A stretch of 6,128 nucleotides of DNA. Origin: Rhodobacteraceae bacterium UBA7436 (GTDB lineage Bacteria > Pseudomonadota > Alphaproteobacteria > Rhodobacterales > Rhodobacteraceae). The DNA lies in contig DLQI01000023.1 of the NCBI GenBank assembly GCA_002478745.1, positions 207 to 6,334 on the forward strand. Direction: 5' to 3'. How positions within the stretch are numbered: the first letter of the stretch is position 1; every line of letters starts with the position of its first letter. A program made the position numbers and the translations under genes. The notes beneath the pieces are model-generated. The model did no database searches. It had not been told where the DNA came from and was given only the letters and a program-made list of their open reading frames with translations. Shown here piece by piece: positions 1 to 6,000 of this stretch.

Positions 1-128
1 CCACTGGCTGCGTCAAATGTCGAAGCTGTGAAGTTCTGCTATGCGGGACTTTTCTGCCGTCCGGTCAACGAGGTTTAATGTCAGCTTTGGGTGGTCGTAG
101 AAAAAACTTTGTCAACTAGTTGCACTAC

Positions 129-932
129 TTACTGTAAGACCAAGAGTGATTGAACGTGCAACTGGTACAGTCCTGCTCGTTTGAGATTCCGACAGCTTTG
201 AGAACTCAACAGCGCGGTCGATGATACGCGTTTGCAACCGTTTTCACGTGCAGCTTCTATGCGCCGCGAAATCAGTGCGGAATGAGCCCCTCTTTTGCGG
301 GCAGCGCGTGTCGTTGCGGCAGTCGCGAGATAGCCTGTTTGATTAGTCGCGAAATAGATCAGTCCTATCGCAACTGGCGCGCCATCTTCGTCAACTGCGT
401 AGGCCTCAGCTCGACCTTGGGATAAAAGTCCCCGGATCATATATAGAGTAATATCTAAATTCGCTCCAGAATACCTAAATGCACCCGAGTGGATTTTGAC
501 GAAATCATCTAAGTCGTCAGCGGTAAGTAAGCGAGTTCGGTCGGTGCCGTCGCTTTCAGGTAGATCCTTAAGCTCGGCACAAAATTGTCCTTGCGTCCAA
601 CCGCGTAGGGCGCGAATTCCAAAGTCCTCAGCTCGCTTCTTAATATCTTTTGGCGCGCCGATTACTGGAAGATGAACGGTTGCTCCAGCTTGTGCGAACC
701 GTGAAATTTCTTCGGTCGGCAGTTTGTCGCCATCAATATCAAAGCCGCAGATACGATTGTTCATCGGGCTAGTGCTTTTCGCCACCAAAAATCTTCTTTG
801 GTTTAGATTTCCAAAAACGTCTGCTCCGTAGGGATTGCTGGGCATTTCCAACAAAGCCGAAACACGATCGAATAGATATTCGGCTTCAGCATCTTCAAGC
901 AAGTTCCGCAGGTTCTCAGCGTTCTCGCTCAT
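129..932 (-). CDS. GNAT-family N-acetyltransferase (substrate unknown)
   Basis: Predicted 267-residue acetyltransferase that would transfer an acyl group from acetyl-CoA to an unidentified amine. The GNAT fold is visible in the C-terminal half: a strand at about 176-196 with the DEDG turn, then the acetyl-CoA-binding motif A at about 201-222, containing RKRGAH (212-217) as the R-x-x-G-x-[GAH] pyrophosphate loop, followed by a helix. SQSCRNLKRAGL (244-255) matches the usual motif B region near the end. The first 130 residues or so carry no motif I recognise. The start at 932 is chosen because GGAG lies 6 bases upstream; an in-frame GTG at 992 would add 20 residues but lacks a ribosome site. 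The gene stands alone, divergent from the exporter at 1207. Parts of it are visibly AT-richer than the neighbours (421-480 has 20 G/C in 60), which may hint at later acquisition. Family confident, substrate unknown. Confidence 0.8.
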   Translation of the reverse strand: MSENAENLRNLLEDAEAEYLFDRVSALLEMPSNPYGADVFGNLNQRRFLVAKSTSPMNNRICGFDIDGDKLPTEEISRFAQAGATVHLPVIGAPKDIKKRAEDFGIRALRGWTQGQFCAELKDLPESDGTDRTRLLTADDLDDFVKIHSGAFRYSGANLDITLYMIRGLLSQGRAEAYAVDEDGAPVAIGLIYFATNQTGYLATAATTRAARKRGAHSALISRRIEAARENGCKRVSSTALLSSQSCRNLKRAGLYQLHVQSLLVLQ

Positions 933-1067
933 TTGAATCTCCGCTTTAGGATTGAACAAGCCGACGTTAGCGGCGCCGCAGCAGAATGTCACGGTGGGCT
1001 CGAAGCAGACCTACAAACGCAAAGATCACCAGATCAATGGTGACCTGCTCCCGCTTCACTCTAACTC

Positions 1068-1090
1068 GGCGGGGTGAACCCCGCCCTACG
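1068..1090 (+). repeat. Intergenic hairpin repeat, copy 1
   Basis: A 7-base perfect stem, GGCGGGG (1068-1074) with CCCCGCC (1079-1085), closes a TGAA loop and is followed by CTACG. A second copy in the same orientation lies at 4792-4814 and agrees at 21 of 23 positions. Both are outside genes. It lies in the divergent spacer between the acetyltransferase and the exporter. I recall similar GGCGGGG/CCCCGCC elements between genes in Roseobacter-group genomes, so a dispersed REP-like element is the likely identity; this is memory, not a search. No T-run follows on either strand, so a simple intrinsic terminator is unlikely. Confidence 0.65.
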
Positions 1091-1098
1091 GGTTGTGC

Positions 1099-1117
1099 GA
1101 AAGCTTCCCGAGCTTTC
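1099..1117 (+). other. Second hairpin in the exporter upstream region
   Basis: Perfect 7-base inverted repeat GAAAGCT (1099-1105) and AGCTTTC (1111-1117) with a TCCCG loop, about 90 bases before the exporter start. The downstream arm continues into TTCACCCC (1115-1122), which is complementary to GGGGTGAA (1071-1078) in the repeat hairpin, so two mutually exclusive folds can be drawn. Whether it is transcribed with the exporter is not known; a role as a leader structure is only inference. Confidence 0.3.
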
Positions 1118-1206
1118 ACCCCATCACCGCTTGAATGCATTCCCACTGGTGATACGGTCTGTTCCGTCTTATCAATCACGCAGCACACTGCATTGATGAG
1201 GCCCCC

Positions 1207-2073
1207 ATGACAAAGACACAGGCAACCGCACTTGGCTTTGGTGCTGTATTGATGTGGGCGCTATTGGCGGTCCTTACGGTCAAGACGGTGCCCATCCCCC
1301 CCTTTCAACTGACTGCGATGTCGTTTGCAATTGGCGGGGCACTGGGTTTGGTTTGGGTTTTCATAACAGGTGAAGCGCAATCGCTGAAAACTGTCAGTTG
1401 GAAAATCTATGCCTTTGGGACAGTAGGTCTGTTTGGCTATCACTTCTTTTACTTCTCTGCCCTGCGCCTTGCGCCTGCGGCTGAGGCGGGATTGATCGCC
1501 TATCTTTGGCCCCTACTCATCGTGTTATTTTCGGGCCTGTTGCCCGGCGAACGTCTAAAGGCAGGTCATATCATTGGCGGCCTTGTTGGTTTTGCAGGTG
1601 CGGCATTGATCGTGACCCAAGGCGGCACCACTTTTGAAGCCAGTGCCGCGCTGGGGTATGGTCTTGCGCTTTTGTGCGCTGTGACATGGTCCAGCTATTC
1701 GGTCATTTCACGCAGGTTGGGACAGACGCCCACCTCAAGCGTTGCGGTCTTTTGCCTTGCCACCGCCGGTCTGTCTGGCGTTGCGCACCTTGGATTTGAA
1801 GACACGGTTTGGCCGATTGAGTTGACCGCATGGTTGGCCGTTATCGGATTGGGCGTTGGCCCGGTCGGATTGGCATTCTTTGTTTGGGATGTGGGCGTGA
1901 AACGGGGCAACATTCAATTGCTTGGCGTTGCATCCTATGCCGCACCGTTGCTGTCCACCTTCGTTCTGGTGATCGCAGGAATTGCGGACCTGACATGGGC
2001 CCTGCTGGGGGCCAGCGTACTGATCACGTTGGGGGCCGTATTGGCCGCCCGCGCAAGCCGGTCAGACGCGTAA
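1207..2073 (+). CDS. EamA/DMT-superfamily exporter, YddG-like
   Basis: 288-residue inner-membrane protein with about ten hydrophobic helices and two EamA repeats (roughly 8-137 and 148-283), the normal length and architecture for the drug/metabolite transporter superfamily. The end of the first repeat, APAAEAGLIAYLWPLLIVL (89-107) followed by GER (114-116), closely resembles YddG, the aromatic amino acid exporter. The second repeat has the corresponding WD..VKRGNIQLLG..SY..P..S pattern (227-250). Export of aromatic amino acids or related metabolites is therefore the best guess, but DMT substrates are hard to infer from sequence. The start is supported by GAGG 5 bases before the ATG. The gene is monocistronic as seen here; its last 12 bases overlap the convergent LytTR gene. 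Family very sure, substrate moderate at best. Confidence 0.88.
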   Translation: MTKTQATALGFGAVLMWALLAVLTVKTVPIPPFQLTAMSFAIGGALGLVWVFITGEAQSLKTVSWKIYAFGTVGLFGYHFFYFSALRLAPAAEAGLIAYLWPLLIVLFSGLLPGERLKAGHIIGGLVGFAGAALIVTQGGTTFEASAALGYGLALLCAVTWSSYSVISRRLGQTPTSSVAVFCLATAGLSGVAHLGFEDTVWPIELTAWLAVIGLGVGPVGLAFFVWDVGVKRGNIQLLGVASYAAPLLSTFVLVIAGIADLTWALLGASVLITLGAVLAARASRSDA

Positions 2074-2855
2074 GCCCGATTTTGGTTTCGGCTTTGGCCC
2101 GTTTGGCAACATCCCTGCGGCGCGTACATCAGGCATGTACTTGCGGCTAATAGGACAGCTGCTTTCGTCTTTCATTATGACCTTACCACGATCACCGCTG
2201 CGTTCCACTTTTTGGATTTGATCCAGCGCAACCCAATGCGACCTGTGGATCTGCATACCGCGCGTATCGCCGACCTCTTTGATCGCGTCCAACAACCGTA
2301 TCAGGAGCAACTTCGTGCCATTGGTCTTGGTCACGCGTACATAGTGATCTTCTGCGCTAAGGGACACCAGTGGTCCGCGTTTTTCCCATGGCAGTCTTTG
2401 CATCAAAGCAACGGCGTTTTCATTTTGTGTTGGGCTGCCCGCACCCAGTGCAAAGCTGCCAACTTCCACCACAGCGGAAATCAGCGTCACTATGATAAAT
2501 TGATTTAGCAATTCGGCCCACGTGGATGGCCAAATATCAAAGGCGATCAAGTTCAACACGCTTAGGACAATTGTCACCGCAATTCCGATGACACCGGTGC
2601 TGATGAGAATGTTCAACCACTTTGATCTATACTTCATCGCCGTGTGCACAAGGAGGCTGGCAAAGCTGCCCGTCGCAAATGTAACAGCAACAACGATCAC
2701 CCAATAGACAACACGCAGCGGTGCCAATGGGATAATGCGCAGAGTGTCAAACGGCCCAGAAGAACGCCAAGCGCAAGCATCCCGACAAGCACGGGTCGCT
2801 TGGTAAAACAGCTACGCCAGTCACGCAGCGTAGATTGTAAAATACCGTCAGTCAC
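2062..2855 (-). pseudogene. Membrane-anchored LytTR transcription regulator, frameshifted near 2760
   Basis: The intact part, read from 2760 to 2062, encodes three hydrophobic helices and then a complete C-terminal LytTR DNA-binding domain. Counting from a TTG at 2727, the domain covers about 111-206, with SLSAEDHYVRV (122-132), the signature MQIHRSHWVAL (158-168), and ISRKY (193-197). This frame is open upstream to a stop at 2812-2814 and includes SGPFDTLRIIPLAP, which I recall as typical of the N-terminal region of such proteins, but it has no good start: the TTG lacks a ribosome site and would drop a helix. In the neighbouring frame, a GTG at 2855 opens a reading frame with LRDWRSCFTKRPVLVGMLALGV, the expected N-terminus and start of helix 1. 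Joining the frames near 2760-2763 restores a roughly 264-residue protein with four helices plus LytTR, the usual architecture. Hence a one-base loss (or equivalent small deletion), or a sequence error. It is divergent from the DUF2306 gene, its probable target. Domain call sure; loss of function less so. Confidence 0.75.
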
Positions 2856-2881
2856 GAATGTCTTAGTTCCATTTGCGTAAG

Positions 2882-2897
2882 GGTCGTTGAAACGACC
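2882..2897. promoter_or_regulatory. Candidate operator: 16-base palindrome between the LytTR and DUF2306 genes
   Basis: GGTCGTT (2882-2888), GA, AACGACC (2891-2897) is a perfect inverted repeat in the 103-base spacer between the divergent LytTR start (2855) and DUF2306 start (2959). Position and symmetry suggest a binding site for a dimeric regulator. LytTR domains classically bind paired direct repeats rather than such palindromes, so the binding protein is uncertain. A TTGAAA at 2887-2892 inside it resembles a -35 element, but I see no convincing -10 at the right distance. Confidence 0.35.
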
Positions 2898-2958
2898 GAT
2901 GGGGGCTTGGGATGACTATGACACGTTAAATTCAAAGTGCCAATCCAGAGGAAAACCC

Positions 2959-3447
2959 ATGACACTTGCCCCACTCCTTTCCGCCCCGTTCTTTGTGCAA
3001 CTTCCCGTCTGCGCCGCGCTGTGTGCGATTGTGATCGGCCCAATGGTGTTGTGGCGCAAATCGCGTGATCGTTGGCATAAGCGTCTTGGATATACATGGG
3101 TGATCGCGATGGCTGTCACGGCGATTTCGTCCTTTGGTATATCCGTGGGCCCTATCATTGGCCCGTTCGGCCCAATCCACATCTTGTCCGTCTCTACGAT
3201 CTGGGGCCTGTGGCAGGGGATTGCCGCAGCCCGCCAGCGCAACATTGCAAAGCACCAAGGGTACATGCGCAACCTGTACTTCTGGGCCTTAGGCGTGGCT
3301 GGGCTGTTCACCTTCTTACCCGGACGCCGGATGAACACCGTCTTCTTTGCAGACGCACCGATGGTCGGGTTCACAGTGGTGGCAGTTTTGATCGGATCAG
3401 TGCTGTTACGTTATGCATATGTTAATCGCAGAGCGACGCGGGCCTAG
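2959..3447 (+). CDS. DUF2306-family integral membrane protein
   Basis: 162-residue inner-membrane protein with about five hydrophobic segments (roughly 12-31, 45-65, 73-91, 107-122, 134-152). The conserved DUF2306 pattern is visible: RWHKRLGYTWV (38-48), SSFGIS (57-62), FGPIHILS (70-77), RQRNIAKHQGYMRN (92-105), and FTFLPGRRMN (117-126). The conserved histidines H40, H74 and H99 lie close to membrane borders. No biochemical function is established for the family as far as I know. The start at 2959 is chosen for GAGG 7 bases upstream; an in-frame ATG farther upstream would add a hydrophilic tail without support. It is divergent from the LytTR regulator gene, so it is probably that regulator's target. 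It ends 16 bases before the end of the convergent oxidoreductase gene, with no clear terminator between them. Confidence 0.82.
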   Translation: MTLAPLLSAPFFVQLPVCAALCAIVIGPMVLWRKSRDRWHKRLGYTWVIAMAVTAISSFGISVGPIIGPFGPIHILSVSTIWGLWQGIAAARQRNIAKHQGYMRNLYFWALGVAGLFTFLPGRRMNTVFFADAPMVGFTVVAVLIGSVLLRYAYVNRRATRA

Positions 3448-3463
3448 CTGCGCCTAAACCAAC

Positions 3464-4654
3464 TTATCGCCTGAAGTGCTGCGTCCAAATTTCAGTTCGC
3501 TCGCCGTCACGTTTGTCGTATGCACGCATTGCCTCAAGTAAATCGCCTGTTTCATCTGTCTCTTGATCTGCACCTATGTCTGTTAGGCGCATTGTGTACC
3601 ACGCGGTTACCCCGCCCTCGGGTGCTTGTGCAAAACGCGGGAACGTTGGTTCCGGCATCTGATCTTTCATCCAAAGCGATGGAAGGTTCGGCTCAATAAC
3701 CAGCGCACGTGCAAGGCCGATGACATCAACAACACCACTGCGCAAAACGTCTTCTGCTTGAGCACGGGTTTTGAAACCACCCGTCAACATCAAAGGTTTG
3801 GATGTAACGGCTCTGGCCAGTTTGGCGAAATCAACAAAATACGGACCACCTCCCGCCCCGTCAGAGGCGGCTTTTGCACCGGAAAAATATGTGCCGCCGC
3901 TGATGTCGATTATGTCGACAGATGAGATGTCCAATGCTGCTACAACCTCAAGCGCATCATCTTCGCTAAGGCCACCCATTAATTGATCAGAGGAATTTAG
4001 CTTTACCGCGATAGCAAAGTCAGGTCCGACCGCCGTGCGCGTTGTCTCTATGGATTGCAGCAACAGCCTCATGCGGTTCGCGATTGGTCCACCAAAATCG
4101 TCTGTGCGTTTGTTAAACAGTGGTGACAAAAATTGGCTCAGCAGAAAACCGTGTGCGGCATGTATCTGCACACCACCAAACCCCGCAATCTGCGCCAACT
4201 TTGCCGTATTCGCAAAGTCCAAGGGAACCTGTTGGATTTCATCCAACGACAACTCCGCACATTTTAGTTCGGGTAGAACTAGGGCACTTGGCCCTTTCGC
4301 ATCACTAATGGGTGCATAAGCCAACGCGCCTGCGTGTCCAAGTTGTAGCCAAAGCTGCGCCCCGTCTTTGTTACCTTGCTGAGCTAAATCGCGAAATTTG
4401 GACAGGTCAGATTGTAAATCCAAAACCAAATTTCCGGGCTTTTCAGCGTACTGGGATGTTGGCTGCACCTCGCCCACAATCGACACAGCCACCCCACCTT
4501 CGGCCCAGCGCTGATAAAGCCTGTTTTGCTGCGCTGTCGGGTGGCCAGTGCCATCCCCGAGTGAGTCAGACATTGCCGATTTGGCGATCCGGTTTTTCAG
4601 GACCACACCACAGGGCAATTCTAGGGGCTGAAATAGTACCTCGTTTTGTTGCAT
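3464..4654 (-). CDS. Old Yellow Enzyme-family NAD(P)H:flavin oxidoreductase
   Basis: 396-residue FMN-dependent TIM-barrel enzyme expected to use NAD(P)H to reduce an electron-poor alkene or related substrate. Key features: LFQPLELPCGVVLKNRIAKSAM (split as 7-16 and 17-28) at the first strand; QLWLQLGHAG (100-109); the OYE signature IHAAHGFLLSQFLSP (164-178) with the substrate-binding pair H165/H168, followed by NKRTDDFGG (181-189); K218 in the FMN-contacting strand; and the phosphate-binding TGG (291-293) and GLARALV (313-319). His/His rather than His/Asn is the pattern of the bacterial enoate-reductase-like branch. It lacks the C-terminal Fe-S and FAD domains of 2,4-dienoyl-CoA reductase, which is about 670 residues. 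Start choice is uncertain: 4654 gives the usual N-terminus, while an ATG at 4693 adds 13 residues; neither has a strong ribosome site. A terminator separates it from the aminotransferase upstream. Substrate unknown. Confidence 0.87.
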   Translation of the reverse strand: MQQNEVLFQPLELPCGVVLKNRIAKSAMSDSLGDGTGHPTAQQNRLYQRWAEGGVAVSIVGEVQPTSQYAEKPGNLVLDLQSDLSKFRDLAQQGNKDGAQLWLQLGHAGALAYAPISDAKGPSALVLPELKCAELSLDEIQQVPLDFANTAKLAQIAGFGGVQIHAAHGFLLSQFLSPLFNKRTDDFGGPIANRMRLLLQSIETTRTAVGPDFAIAVKLNSSDQLMGGLSEDDALEVVAALDISSVDIIDISGGTYFSGAKAASDGAGGGPYFVDFAKLARAVTSKPLMLTGGFKTRAQAEDVLRSGVVDVIGLARALVIEPNLPSLWMKDQMPEPTFPRFAQAPEGGVTAWYTMRLTDIGADQETDETGDLLEAMRAYDKRDGERTEIWTQHFRR

Positions 4655-4717
4655 CCGAACGGTCCCAACTAAATTGCGCTTTTTCCAACACATCTATCAA
4701 ATCCGATGCTGCGGCAA

Positions 4718-4734
4718 CTCATTGTGGAAATGAG
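4718..4734. promoter_or_regulatory. Candidate operator upstream of the oxidoreductase gene
   Basis: Perfect 6-base inverted repeat CTCATT (4718-4723), GTGGA, AATGAG (4729-4734), about 64 bases upstream of the chosen oxidoreductase start, between that gene and the aminotransferase terminator. Spacing and position suit a site for a dimeric repressor or activator, and OYE-family genes are often controlled by TetR-, MarR- or ArsR-type regulators. No regulator gene is adjacent in this window, so this is tentative. Confidence 0.3.
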
Positions 4735-4736
4735 GC

Positions 4737-4776
4737 GAAAAGCAAACAGCGCCCGATCCGTTAAGATCAAGCGCTG
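4737..4776 (-). terminator. Rho-independent terminator of the sseA-aminotransferase operon
   Basis: Read on the minus strand, CAGCGCTTGATC (4776-4765) pairs with GATCGGGCGCTG (4758-4747) around a TTAACG loop. This makes a 12-pair stem with two central U-G wobbles, followed by TTTGCTTTTC. It lies about 40 bases past the aminotransferase stop and before the oxidoreductase gene, separating the two units. On the plus strand the same DNA gives a stem with a 2x2 mismatch and a CTTTTATTTT tail, so it might work both ways, although no plus-strand gene reads into it here. Confidence 0.72.
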
Positions 4777-4791
4777 CTTTTATTTTGCATT

Positions 4792-4814
4792 GGCGGGGTG
4801 AACCCCGGCCTATG
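4792..4814 (+). repeat. Intergenic hairpin repeat, copy 2
   Basis: Same element as at 1068-1090: GGCGGGG (4792-4798), TGAA loop, CCCCGGCC (4803-4810), then TATG. One G in the second arm breaks the perfect stem by a mismatch or bulge, leaving five uninterrupted pairs. It begins one base from the aminotransferase stop codon and lies between that stop and the intrinsic terminator, so it is probably transcribed in the 3' untranslated region of the sseA-aminotransferase message. There it could act as a 3'-end stabiliser, though that is inference. Confidence 0.6.
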
Positions 4815-4815
4815 T

Positions 4816-6000
4816 TTAGATGCCAGCGTCGATGATGGCTTTGGCCAAGATCGGGATGGTTTTTGCGTTTAGGCCTGCGATGTTCATGCGGCTGTCACCT
4901 ACCATGTAGATGCCTGCATCAACGCGCAGTTTTTCCACCTTCTCAGGTGTGGTGCCAAGGCGCGAGAACATGCCGCGGTGCTGTGCAAGGAAGCCAAAAC
5001 GATCAGAGCCAGAAAGCCGCTGAAGTTCTGCAGCCAAGTCGCTGCGCAGACCCAACATTGAAGTGCGGATGTCTTCGAGTTCAGCCATCCAATCGGCGCG
5101 CATTGCGTCGTCGTTTAGGATCATCGTTACGATGCGTGCACCGTGATCTGGCGGAAAGCTAAAGTTCTGACGGTTCAGGAACGCCAATGTCGCTTGGTTC
5201 AAGCCTTTGGCAGATGTGTCTTGGGACACGACCATCAACATGCCGGTACGTTCGCGGTATATGCCAAAGTTTTTGGAACAGCTGGCTGCGATAATTGTTT
5301 CTGGCATAGCTGCGGTCACTGTGCGTGTTGCTGCTGCGTCTTCTTCAAGACCGTCACCGAAACCTTGGTATGCGATATCGATCATCGGGGTTGCGCCCGT
5401 TGATTTAAGAACCGCGATCACTTCTTCCCACTGCGCCGCGTTCAGGTTTGCACCTGTTGGATTGTGGCAGCAGCCGTGAAGCAGAACAACGTCGCCCACT
5501 TTGGCTGTTTTCAGATCAGCAATCATGCCGTCGAAATCAACGCCGCGTGTTTCATCGTCGAAATAGCGATATGGGACCATGTCCATCTCAAGGTATTTCA
5601 GGATGGACAGGTGGTTTGGCCATGTTGGGTTCGACACAAAAACGCGCGCATCTGGGCGTGCCATTTGGATCAATTCAAACGCTTGGCGCACAGCACCTGT
5701 TCCACCCGGTGTTGCCGCAGCAGAAATCGTGTCGCGCGCAACGGCATCGCCCAAAACCAGTTTGATCATCGCATCGCCAAACGCAGGATCGCCTGCAAGG
5801 CCAACATAGGCTTTGCTGTCTTGGTCTTCCCACAGTTTGTGTTCTGCCGTTTTGATCGCACGCATCACAGGCGTCAGGCCTGTTGCATCCTTATAGACAC
5901 CAACGCCAAGATCGATTTTGGTCTCACGTGGGTCTGCACGATACTGCGCCATCAGCGCTAGAATTTTATCAGCAGGTTGCGGTTGTAGTGTTTCGAACAT
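4816..6000 (-). CDS. tyrB: Class I aspartate/aromatic amino acid aminotransferase (AspC/TyrB type)
   Basis: 394-residue cytoplasmic PLP enzyme exchanging an amino group between aspartate or aromatic amino acids and 2-oxoglutarate. Length and motifs match the enterobacterial AspC/TyrB subgroup (396-397 residues). Catalytic residues are all present: W127 in SNPTWPNH (equivalent to Trp140), N180 in HGCCHNPTG (Asn194), D208 and Y211 (Asp222, Tyr225), the PLP lysine K243 in SCSKNFG, R251 in YRERTG (Arg266), R277 in NRQNFSFPP (Arg292, dicarboxylate side chain) and R371 in RMNIAG (Arg386, alpha-carboxylate). Both substrate arginines are kept, so dicarboxylates should bind. The start at 6000 has GGAG 7 bases upstream; an ORF extension to 6054 lies inside sseA and is rejected. 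The ATG overlaps the sseA stop by one base, indicating translational coupling. AspC-type enzymes also transaminate cysteine to 3-mercaptopyruvate, the SseA substrate. The aspC/tyrB choice cannot be settled from sequence. Confidence 0.93.
   Translation of the reverse strand: MFETLQPQPADKILALMAQYRADPRETKIDLGVGVYKDATGLTPVMRAIKTAEHKLWEDQDSKAYVGLAGDPAFGDAMIKLVLGDAVARDTISAAATPGGTGAVRQAFELIQMARPDARVFVSNPTWPNHLSILKYLEMDMVPYRYFDDETRGVDFDGMIADLKTAKVGDVVLLHGCCHNPTGANLNAAQWEEVIAVLKSTGATPMIDIAYQGFGDGLEEDAAATRTVTAAMPETIIAASCSKNFGIYRERTGMLMVVSQDTSAKGLNQATLAFLNRQNFSFPPDHGARIVTMILNDDAMRADWMAELEDIRTSMLGLRSDLAAELQRLSGSDRFGFLAQHRGMFSRLGTTPEKVEKLRVDAGIYMVGDSRMNIAGLNAKTIPILAKAIIDAGI

Noticed and set aside
1..78. 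Open frame from the left edge, 25 codons ending in TAA at 76-78 on the plus strand, possibly the C-terminus of a gene.
   Set aside because: No recognisable motif, and a 25-codon open run at a window edge is expected by chance. It would need the upstream sequence to judge.
101..122. CAACTAGTTG palindrome (113-122) next to a six-base A run (101-106), a possible terminator for the acetyltransferase.
   Set aside because: The palindrome leaves no room for a loop, so the usable stem is about three A/T-rich pairs, and the T run on the minus strand is separated from it. Too weak to call.
1131..1158. TTGAAT at 1131 followed 16 bases later by TACGGT, a possible promoter for the exporter.
   Set aside because: The -10 match is poor and such hexamers are common by chance; not strong enough to list.
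967..1210. Small overlapping open frames on both strands (73-74 codons) in the divergent spacer.
   Set aside because: They run through the hairpin repeat, lack ribosome sites, overlap each other antisense and show no known motif; best read as chance frames.
2755..2768. Programmed -1 ribosomal frameshift in the LytTR gene.
   Set aside because: The junction lacks a canonical X-XXY-YYZ slippery heptamer, and re-pairing of the tRNA on CTT with TCT would be poor. A small deletion or sequence error explains it more simply.
2921..2932. ACACGTTAAATT as a half of a LytTR direct-repeat binding site.
   Set aside because: Only a partial match to the known consensus and no second properly spaced repeat could be found.
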